Source: Candidatus Faecimonas gallistercoris
GTDB taxonomy: Bacteria > Bacillota_I > Bacilli_A > RF39 > UBA660
Length of the DNA stretch: 41,493 nt
Direction of reading: 5' to 3'
Assembly: GCA_018712565.1 (NCBI GenBank)
Contig: DVGU01000006.1
Span: forward strand, 1 to 41,493
The notes under the pieces were generated by a model. The model searched no databases, was not told the origin of the DNA, and saw only the letters and a program-made list of their open reading frames with translations. The translations under genes were made by a program, and so were the position numbers. Position 1 is the stretch's first letter. Each line of letters starts with the position of its first letter. Positions 10,161 through 18,137 of the stretch are shown in pieces.

Positions 10161-10866
10161 AGGCTACCACCTCCTCACAACACTTTTTAGATTTAAAAAT
10201 ATGGTCAAATACTTCTTCCTTGGCACCTATTTTTTGAATTGTCCCTTGGTTCATTAAAATTATTTCATCAGCAATATTAAGTATTCGTTCTTGATGAGAA
10301 ATTACTAATGTTGTTTTATCTGATGATTTTTGTATATCCTTAAATACTTCTGTTAAATTTTGAAAACTCCATAAATCGATTCCTGCTTCAGGTTCATCAA
10401 AAATAGCTAAATAGGGATTTCTAGCTAAAACAGTTGCGATTTCTATCCGTTTTAGTTCTCCTCCGGATAATGACTTATTAACTTCACGATCTACATATTC
10501 CATCGCACAAAGTCCAACTTTTGATAAAATATTACATGCTTCCTTCTTACTTAATTCTTTATTAGTAGAAAGTTTTAATAAATCATAGACAGTAATTCCT
10601 TTAAAGGTTACTGGTTGTTGGAATGCAAACCCCATTCCTAATTTTGCTCTTTCATCTACTTTCTTATTTGTAATATCTTCACCATTAAAAATTATTTTTC
10701 CTGAATCTGGTTTTTCAATTCCCATAATAATTTTAGCTAATGTTGATTTACCACTACCATTTGGTCCTGTAATAACATAGAATTTTTTAGTATCTAGTTT
10801 TAGGTTGATATGATTCAGTATTTTTTTATCATTTCTTTCAAAACATATATCTTGTAATTCTAACAT
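10150..10866 (-). CDS. sufC: SufC Fe-S assembly ATPase
   Basis: GPNGSGKSTLAKIIMG, LSGGELKRIEIATVLARNPYLAIFDEPEAGID. Confidence 0.92.
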   Translation of the reverse strand: MLELQDICFERNDKKILNHINLKLDTKKFYVITGPNGSGKSTLAKIIMGIEKPDSGKIIFNGEDITNKKVDERAKLGMGFAFQQPVTFKGITVYDLLKLSTNKELSKKEACNILSKVGLCAMEYVDREVNKSLSGGELKRIEIATVLARNPYLAIFDEPEAGIDLWSFQNLTEVFKDIQKSSDKTTLVISHQERILNIADEIILMNQGTIQKIGAKEEVFDHIFKSKKCCEEVVACER

Positions 10867-11052
10867 TTCATCTTCGCCTCCTTTTAATACATATTAAAAT
10901 TTATTATATATAGATTAGAATAAATATTATTCTGTTCTACAATATATCCTATTAAAACACATTATATACAAATTAATAGTATAAAATATGTTTCCTTTTT
11001 ATTATATCTGTAAATTTCTTTTATAGCAACCAAGCATAGAAATTAAATGAAA

Positions 11053-11082
11053 AAATATGTAGTTATTATTTACTACATATTT
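11053..11082 (-). terminator. Intrinsic terminator downstream of GT2 gene
   Basis: AAATATGTAGT/ACTACATATTT stem plus T run on the minus strand. Confidence 0.75.
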
Positions 11083-11087
11083 ATGTC

Positions 11088-12089
11088 TTAGTTAAAGTTT
11101 ACTAAATTATGAGCAAAGCGATATCCAAGGCGCATCATTTGTCTTCCTAATTTGCCAGGAATGGAAACCCAGGTTGCCATACTAAAGTATCTTATACTGT
11201 GATATAATTTAGGATTTTTTTCTTTCACGGTTTTCCATAGTTTTTTATATTGTTTTTCTCCTTCTTTATTAAAAGCAAGTCTTGAGAAAACAACACCTAT
11301 AGTCATTAAAAGAATACATTCTCTTCTCATTAGTTTACGCAATTTTTTATTTTCTATTTTAGTTAAATCATAGGCTGTACAAACTTTTTCAGATACTAAT
11401 ACTTGATGATGACTTCGTTTTATCATTTGACTCTCTTGAATGGATTGGTCGCTTCTACCAATATAATAGCGATACAAGTCTAAATCCAGATAATAAATAG
11501 TCTTGGTATTTACTAGTGGTAGATAGATAAACAAATTATCTTCATAGAAAACATGCTTTGGTAAGTCTATATTGCTTTTATCTAGAACACTTTTTTTATA
11601 CATCACAGAATGAAGAGATGGATACTGAGTTAGTTTAAAGCGATGAATATCATCCCAGGTTAATAGTTTTTTCTCATCATATACATTTGCAAAGGATATT
11701 GTTTGATCTTTTCTTCCATCTGTATAAGTATATACATAATTACATACTATTAAATCTGCATCTATTTCCTTTACTTCTTTTAATAATTTTTTATATGCTT
11801 TTGCATCTAACCAGTCATCACTATCTACTACTTTAAAATATTTACCTGTTGCATGTTTTAATCCTGTATTTATTCCAGCTCCATGTCCACCATTTTCTTG
11901 ATGAATTGCTTTTACGATTTTAGGATATTTCTTTTGATATCTATCTGCAATTTTTCCAGTATTATCACTGCTACCATCATCAATAATAATTATTTCTACA
12001 TCGTCTTTTCCTATTAATAAAGACTCAATACATTTTTCCATATACTCCTCAGAGTTGTAACATGGTACAACAAAAGATATATATTTCAT
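11088..12089 (-). CDS. Glycosyltransferase family 2
   Basis: ISFVVPCYNSEEYMEKCIESLL...IIIIDDGSSDNTGKIAD...GAGINTGLKHATGKYFKVVDSDDWLD. Confidence 0.95.
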   Translation of the reverse strand: MKYISFVVPCYNSEEYMEKCIESLLIGKDDVEIIIIDDGSSDNTGKIADRYQKKYPKIVKAIHQENGGHGAGINTGLKHATGKYFKVVDSDDWLDAKAYKKLLKEVKEIDADLIVCNYVYTYTDGRKDQTISFANVYDEKKLLTWDDIHRFKLTQYPSLHSVMYKKSVLDKSNIDLPKHVFYEDNLFIYLPLVNTKTIYYLDLDLYRYYIGRSDQSIQESQMIKRSHHQVLVSEKVCTAYDLTKIENKKLRKLMRRECILLMTIGVVFSRLAFNKEGEKQYKKLWKTVKEKNPKLYHSIRYFSMATWVSIPGKLGRQMMRLGYRFAHNLVNFN

Positions 12090-12230
12090 ATTTCACCTAC
12101 TTACTAGTCTATTTCATTATAGCACTTTTTTTGAAATTGTACTAGTCCTTAAAATTTTCGGTGAGGTTATAACTTTTTTGTTGTATATTTTATCATTTGT
12201 TTTACTTCTAGTAAAACTGTGTTGATTTTT

Positions 12231-13325
12231 TTATTTATTATTTATACTTCTTGATACATTTAGAAGTATTCCCATACTTATCATACTAATTAAGAGTGAT
12301 GATCCTCCGTACGATAAAAATGGAAGTGTTACTCCTGTTACTGGTATCATTCCAATTACAACCATTAAATTCATAATTGCTTGAAATATAATTTGGAATG
12401 TCATACCGATACATAAGTATTTGGCGAATTGATCTTTGCTATTTAGGGCTATTTTGATTCCTCTCCAAAGAATGACGGCAAATAGTCCTACTACAATAAA
12501 AGCTCCTACTACTCCAAATTCTTCAGCAATAATAGAAAAAATAAAGTCTGTCTGTGGTTCTGGTAGGTAAAAATGTTTTTGAATGGAGTTTAAAAATCCT
12601 GTTCCTAATAATCCTCCTGGGCCTATTGCATAGAGGCTTTGAATAATTTGAAAGCCTGTACCTAAGGCATCACTCCAAGGATCAACAAATGATGTGATTC
12701 TATCCATTCTATAAGGAGCAATTATAATTAATATTACTACACCAATTATTCCTATTACTCCCATACCAAAGAAAAACTTCATATTTACTCCAGCAATAAA
12801 TAATAATACAATAATTGATACTACAAGAATGGCACCTGTTCCCATATCTGGTTGCAACATAATTAGACCAAAGAGAAAAAATAAAATACCTAAAATAGGA
12901 AATACTCCTTCTTTATAACTTTTTAAAAATTTATTACTATTCGTTAAATATTTACTAGTAAAAATAATCATACCAAGTTTTGCAAATTCACTTGGTTGAA
13001 TGCCTAGAGAACCTATTCCGAACCATGATCTACTTCCATTTCTTACACTTCCTATTCCTGGTATTAATACTAATATTAATAAAATAGTACAAAGTAATAA
13101 AATAGTATTGGCTTTTTCATAATAAATTTTATAATCTATTTTTGATATCAATAACATAATAAAAATTCCGATTATAAAAAAAACACTTTGATATTTTAAA
13201 TAATGAAAACTATCATTAAATTTATATTCTGACCAAATACTAGAGGCCGAATAAATCATAATAATACCGAATAATGATAAGAGGATGATTGCTGTTGAAA
13301 GAATATAATCCATTTTATGTTTCAT
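12231..13325 (-). CDS. ftsW: FtsW/RodA/SpoVE family glycosyltransferase
   Basis: GSRSWFGIGSLGIQPSEFAKLGMIIF, LLQPDMGTG, PEPQTDFIFSIIAEEFGVVGA, GVTLPFLSYGGSSLL. Confidence 0.92.
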   Translation of the reverse strand: MKHKMDYILSTAIILLSLFGIIMIYSASSIWSEYKFNDSFHYLKYQSVFFIIGIFIMLLISKIDYKIYYEKANTILLLCTILLILVLIPGIGSVRNGSRSWFGIGSLGIQPSEFAKLGMIIFTSKYLTNSNKFLKSYKEGVFPILGILFFLFGLIMLQPDMGTGAILVVSIIVLLFIAGVNMKFFFGMGVIGIIGVVILIIIAPYRMDRITSFVDPWSDALGTGFQIIQSLYAIGPGGLLGTGFLNSIQKHFYLPEPQTDFIFSIIAEEFGVVGAFIVVGLFAVILWRGIKIALNSKDQFAKYLCIGMTFQIIFQAIMNLMVVIGMIPVTGVTLPFLSYGGSSLLISMISMGILLNVSRSINNK

Positions 13326-13358
13326 GGTATCACCTCATTTTATTATATTTTTAGATAT

Positions 13359-13386
13359 TAAAAAAAAGAACTATTCCCAGTTCTTT
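13359..13386 (-). terminator. Intrinsic terminator downstream of mraY
   Basis: AAAGAACT-GGGAAT-AGTTCTTT followed by a T run on the minus strand. Confidence 0.8.
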
Positions 13387-13418
13387 TCAAGGTTTCATTT
13401 ATTTAAGTGATACTTATT

Positions 13419-14408
13419 TTACAACCATACTCCAAAAATAATTCCAGCCATGGCTAGAAGTAGTCCTCCTACCCAGAATAATTTTACTATATCAGTCTCT
13501 TCCCATCCTAACTTTTCAAAATGGTGATGGATTGGGGTCATTAAAAATAGTTTTTTGTGAAATACTTGAACCCAGAAAGTTTGTATGATAACACTTAGAG
13601 TTTCAATGACGAAGATACCTGCTACTACTAGTAAAGTTAGTTCCCTATGTGTTAAAATTGCCATTGCTCCCATGGTGGCTCCTAAAGCAAGCGAACCAGT
13701 ATCTCCCATGATAACTTTTGCTGGATGGGTATTATAAATTAAATATCCTAATAGACTTCCAACTAAAATTAAACTAAATATCCCAATATCTTCAAATCCT
13801 ACTACCAAGGATATCAAACTGAAAGCAATAAAAGCAATGGCTGATAATCCTCCAGCTAAACCATCTAAGCCATCTGTTAAATTAACTGCATTAGAGGCTC
13901 CTACTAATACAAATAAAATAAATAAACCATATAGCCATCCCATTTCTAAATCTATATGTAAAGTACCAACTACCCAGGATGTTTGGCCACCATTTCTCAT
14001 GTAAATATAGAAAAATCCTATCGCAATCATTACTTGCATAATCAGTTTTTGATATGTTGTTAAGCCTTCATTTTTTCCTCTTCTAATTGATAAAAAGTCA
14101 TCTAGAAATCCAATACAGGCATATCCTAAAAATACTAATAATACAATTCCTAAATTTGCCGTATATGGTATCTTTCCAGTGAGAGTTAATGCAATTGTTG
14201 CGATAAATGTAGGAATAATGAAAATTAAACCTCCTATTGTCGGAGTACCTTCTTTTTTACGATGTGCTTCTCCTACAAATACACTAACTTTTTGTCCTAA
14301 GTTTAATTTCTTTAATATTGGGATTAAAATTAAACCTAATACTGCGGAAGATAAAAAACCTATCATTATTGCAAAAACTGCCTTGGTTAATAATAACATT
14401 TCGTTCAC
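13419..14408 (-). CDS. mraY: Phospho-N-acetylmuramoyl-pentapeptide transferase
   Basis: GTPTIGGLIF, FLDDFLSIRRGKNEGLT, NLTDGLDGLAGG, HPAKVIMGDTGSLALG, MTPIHHHFEKLGW. Confidence 0.97.
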   Translation of the reverse strand: MNEMLLLTKAVFAIMIGFLSSAVLGLILIPILKKLNLGQKVSVFVGEAHRKKEGTPTIGGLIFIIPTFIATIALTLTGKIPYTANLGIVLLVFLGYACIGFLDDFLSIRRGKNEGLTTYQKLIMQVMIAIGFFYIYMRNGGQTSWVVGTLHIDLEMGWLYGLFILFVLVGASNAVNLTDGLDGLAGGLSAIAFIAFSLISLVVGFEDIGIFSLILVGSLLGYLIYNTHPAKVIMGDTGSLALGATMGAMAILTHRELTLLVVAGIFVIETLSVIIQTFWVQVFHKKLFLMTPIHHHFEKLGWEETDIVKLFWVGGLLLAMAGIIFGVWL

Positions 14409-14479
14409 TCCGTTTCTCTTGCAATATTATATCATAGTTCTTCTATTATTATGCATTTTTTAATGCTTTAGACAAAATT

Positions 14480-16159
14480 TTACACCTCTTCTGTTCTTGT
14501 TAAGGTTCTTACTTTATTATTATTTCTTTCTAATAATTCTTGTTGCTGTTGTTTTGTCTTTTCTAATTCTTCTTCTTTTACTTTTAAATCTGCTAATAAT
14601 TCATTTAAATTATTTAATAACTCCTTATATTCTGGAACATTATCAATATAATCTTTGTAGTTTTTTTCTATATTTTTAATCACTGTTTCTAGTTTACTTG
14701 ATGTTTTATGGATTAAGTTAGTGGCATCTTCTATTTTAGATATACCACGTTCTACTTCTTTACTATAATCAGTTACTTCAATAATTCTATATCGTTTCTT
14801 TTCTAGTCTAGGATTTAATAAGTTTCTCATAAATAGTAAGTAAGCAGCGGTTGCTGTTGCCATAGCTTTAGCACTTCTATTTCCAGGTATCATCATTGGT
14901 ATAGCAAGTAAGTTTAATAATCGCTTACTTTGTTTATTCATCATTTTAAAATTATAAGTTACTCTTTCTGTTTCTGTGACTGAATTACTTATTTTTTCTT
15001 CTAAATCTTTTAATATTGCATCTTGTTCATATTGTAGTGCTATTAATTGATTATTAAAGTTTTCGTAATCATAGAATGATTCTTTTAAGGAAGTAAATTT
15101 TTCTTCATCTATTTCTAAATCATCTTTTTTCTTGTCTACTTTGTTATTTAATTTATTGGTTTCAGTTTCTACTTGTTCTAGTTTCTCTGAAATTAAAATA
15201 TATAGATCAGAATCTTTTATTTCTTCTACCACATTTTTATTTTTAAATTCTTCTATATAACTATCTACTAAATATTGTACATAAGCTTCATTTTCTAAAG
15301 ACTTTATTTCTGTTTTTAACTTATCTTTTAACTGTTCCATTTTTTTAATCATTATACTTAACTGATATAAAATATTTTCTGCTATTTTTGATTCGTAGAT
15401 ATCGTTTGTTTGTTGGTTTAAGACATTATATTCATAGATTAATTGTTTTAAGTCTTGACGAATATCTTTTAGTTTTGATTCATATTTTTTTATTATTTCT
15501 TGTTCTTGAAAACGTTCAAGTTGTTTATTTATTCCTACTTTTTTCGTAGTTATATCGATACTAGGTAGTGGTATTTTGGTTTGAGATTTCTTTTTTACTT
15601 CTACTTTATTTTCTTGGTTTGGTACTTTGTTTTCTTTTTTTTCTGCGATAGACTTTTTTTTCGTTATCGTTTCTTTTATTTCTACTTTTTTGTCTGGAAA
15701 TATCTTTTCTATTGGTTTTTCTGTTTTAATGAAGTTTGGAGCTTCCGTTATTTCGATTTCTTGTGGTATTTTTATTTCTTTTCCATCAATTGTCTTTGGA
15801 AGTTGTTTTTTCGTATCATATACTTGATTATTTTCTATTAATACAGAAGTTTCGTTTAGTTCTAGTTTTCCTTGATTGTGAAGAGTTTCTGTTTGTAGTT
15901 CTTTTGATGCTTGATAATCTGTTTTCTTTTCATCTCTAATATTTAATAAAGTCTCCATAGTAGTGCCAGCGATTGCTATTGGCATAGCAATGAAAAAAGA
16001 AGCTAGCTCGATCGTTCTTACTTCTTTTTCTAACTTTTTTAGTCTCATTTGTTTTTTCTTTTTATAAAATTCCTTAAGTTTCTTTTTATTTTCAGAAGTG
16101 ATGATGATTGTTCTTTTTCTATCTCTTCTACCACCTTTTGCACCGATTGCTTCATTCAT
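14480..16159 (-). CDS. Coiled-coil, membrane-associated hypothetical protein in the dcw block
   Basis: Long heptad/charged regions; hydrophobic segments IELASFFIAMPIAIAGTTM and LLNLLAIPMMIPGNRSAKAMATATAAYLLFM. Confidence 0.65.
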   Translation of the reverse strand: MNEAIGAKGGRRDRKRTIIITSENKKKLKEFYKKKKQMRLKKLEKEVRTIELASFFIAMPIAIAGTTMETLLNIRDEKKTDYQASKELQTETLHNQGKLELNETSVLIENNQVYDTKKQLPKTIDGKEIKIPQEIEITEAPNFIKTEKPIEKIFPDKKVEIKETITKKKSIAEKKENKVPNQENKVEVKKKSQTKIPLPSIDITTKKVGINKQLERFQEQEIIKKYESKLKDIRQDLKQLIYEYNVLNQQTNDIYESKIAENILYQLSIMIKKMEQLKDKLKTEIKSLENEAYVQYLVDSYIEEFKNKNVVEEIKDSDLYILISEKLEQVETETNKLNNKVDKKKDDLEIDEEKFTSLKESFYDYENFNNQLIALQYEQDAILKDLEEKISNSVTETERVTYNFKMMNKQSKRLLNLLAIPMMIPGNRSAKAMATATAAYLLFMRNLLNPRLEKKRYRIIEVTDYSKEVERGISKIEDATNLIHKTSSKLETVIKNIEKNYKDYIDNVPEYKELLNNLNELLADLKVKEEELEKTKQQQQELLERNNNKVRTLTRTEEV

Positions 16160-16292
16160 ATTTTTTCACCATTTTCAGTTTACCATATTTTTTTGGTTTT
16201 TTATATATATTTTCGTTGTTTGTATTTTCTTTTGTGTAAACTTATTTTACTCTGTATTATATCCCTTTTATCTTTAATATTATATTTCATGA

Positions 16293-17048
16293 TTATACTC
16301 TATCATAGCCCCACCAGTCTGGAAGTAACTCTTCTAATTTAATTATCTCTTTCGTTTTATCATCTTTTAGTATTTCAATATTCTTACTATTTTTATCTAG
16401 CTGCATCAAATATTCTCGACATGCTCCACAAGGTGATCCTACTTTTCCTTTTGAATCAACACATACAAGTTTTGAAATTTCATTTTCTCCGTTAGTAATC
16501 ATATTTGCTATTGCATTTCTTTCACCACACATACCTAATGTGGAAGCTGTGTCTATACATACTCCAGTATAAATATTATGATTCTTTGTTAGAATCGCTG
16601 CTCCGACTTGTCCTCCACTAATCATTCCAGATATATTTCTTGGCTTTCTAATACTCTTGGCCATTTCATATAATTCATCCCATACTGTATTTTGGCTATA
16701 TAAATATTGTATGTGAATTGCATATACTCCATTCTTATTAATAGCCTCTTCGTATCCATCTAATTTACATACATTTTTGATTGCTTCTTTTTTATCGTTA
16801 GTTGATGATGTTGTATACCTTGTTCCCTCCATAGTAAATAACTCTTCTAGTGAAGTATAATGGGTTACTTCTTTAACTTTGGCATAGAATTTTCCTAAAT
16901 TATTACTTGTAAATTCTATTACATCATTTTCTTTTAGCGTACTATAATTGTGTTTACCATTTTCTTTATTTGCTCTAATTTCTACTCTTTTCGTATTGTT
17001 TTTGATAGCTAGAGCTGCCCTATCATTTATATTTAATTTCATTATCAT
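16293..17048 (-). CDS. ASCH-like domain fused to cytidine deaminase (CDA superfamily)
   Basis: N-term NNTKRVEIR...LKENDVIEFTS...VTHYTSLEELFTMEG (ASCH-like); C-term MCGERNAI and SPCGACREYL zinc motifs of CDA. Confidence 0.85.
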   Translation of the reverse strand: MIMKLNINDRAALAIKNNTKRVEIRANKENGKHNYSTLKENDVIEFTSNNLGKFYAKVKEVTHYTSLEELFTMEGTRYTTSSTNDKKEAIKNVCKLDGYEEAINKNGVYAIHIQYLYSQNTVWDELYEMAKSIRKPRNISGMISGGQVGAAILTKNHNIYTGVCIDTASTLGMCGERNAIANMITNGENEISKLVCVDSKGKVGSPCGACREYLMQLDKNSKNIEILKDDKTKEIIKLEELLPDWWGYDRV

Positions 17049-17083
17049 AGTTAGTCTCCTTATTCTTTATATAAAATATAAAA

Positions 17084-17104
17084 AATTCTGCGTAACGCAG
17101 AATT
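17084..17104 (-). terminator. Leader terminator upstream of ASCH-deaminase gene
   Basis: AATTCTGCG-TTA-CGCAGAATT then TTTTATATTTT on the minus strand. Confidence 0.88.
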
Positions 17105-17123
17105 AACCATTATAACTTTTTTT

Positions 17124-17189
17124 CTATAAAGTATATCCCCTGGGTATTGTGATTAATTCTGCATTGTTTTTCAATTGTAAATTTTTCAT
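17124..17189 (-). CDS. Putative 21-aa leader peptide MKNLQLKNNAELITIPRGYTL
   Basis: ATG preceded by AAGGAAGGGTGGTGATTAATT; ends in TAG 20 nt upstream of the terminator stem. Confidence 0.65.
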   Translation of the reverse strand: MKNLQLKNNAELITIPRGYTL

Positions 17190-17227
17190 AATTAATCACC
17201 ACCCTTCCTTAAATAAATTATACTAAT

Positions 17228-17256
17228 AATATATTATGAATACTTTCATTTGTCAA
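17228..17256 (-). promoter_or_regulatory. Sigma70/SigA-type promoter for leader/ASCH-deaminase unit
   Basis: TTGACA (17251-17256), 17-nt spacer, TATATT (17228-17233) on the minus strand. Confidence 0.8.
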
Positions 17257-17264
17257 TTTGTATC

Positions 17265-18137
17265 TTATTCTAGCAAAAGTCTGATTGTTCCTTGTTCTTC
17301 TAACTTTTCTCCTGCTTCTGGGGACTGGGCTACTACTTTTTTACCGTTTCCTGAATATTCAATGGTAAATTTGTCTAATTTTTCTTTTGCTTCTTCTACT
17401 GATTTTCCTACTACATTTGGTACTTTGTAGGTAGGAATGTCACTCCACTCTAAATCTTTAGCCATTTCTTTATCTTGCTTTTCTATCTCTAGAGCATCAA
17501 TAATATCTAATAGAATTCTTCTGGCAATTGGAGTTGTTGTATAACTGGATAGTAAGGCTGTATTTTTAGGATTGTCAATCGCTAGATATAGTACAGCTTG
17601 AGGATCATTTGATGGAACTACTGCCATAAAGGACATGATATAGTTACCTACTAAGTAGACTCCATTTTGAACTTTTTGAGCTGTTCCTGTTTTTCCTCCA
17701 ATTCTATATCCTTCAATATACGCACTTTTTCCTCCACCTTTTGCTACTACACTTTCTAGGGCATGTCTCATAATTCTAGATGTTTTTTTACTTATTACTT
17801 TTCTTATTTTTTTCTTTTTCATTTTTTGGATAATACTATTGGTTTCTTTCTCAGAAATACTTTTTACAATATATGGTTCGTATAATGTTCCTCCATTCAC
17901 TACTGCTGATACTGCCGCTACCTGTTGAATAGGAGTAACACTTACTCCTTGACCAAAGGCTGTTGTTGCTAGTTCTACATTTCCTACTTGATTTAGATTA
18001 AATATAATTCCTTTTCCTTCTCCATTTAAATCTATTCCTGTTTGTTGTCCAAAACCAAACTTATCAATATAACTAAATAAGGTTTGTTTTCCTAAAAGTT
18101 GTCCCATTTTTACAAAGCCAGGGTTGCTTTGTGTCAA
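17265..18137 (-). pseudogene. C-terminal fragment of class B penicillin-binding protein (PBP2B/FtsI/SpoVD type) with PASTA domain, interrupted by the mobile element
   Basis: TQSNPGFVKMGQLLGKQTLFSYIDKFGFGQQTGIDLNGEGKG, KTGTAQK motif, C-terminal PASTA (YKVPNVVGKSVEEAKEKL...). No N-terminal domain or SxxK motif; no RBS before the GTG at 18140. Confidence 0.88.

Noticed and set aside
15581-15841. Plus-strand ORFs 14497-16342 (e.g. 15581..15841, 15736..15939)
   Set aside because: Phe/Leu-rich translations antisense to a Lys/Glu-rich coiled-coil gene; shadow ORFs.
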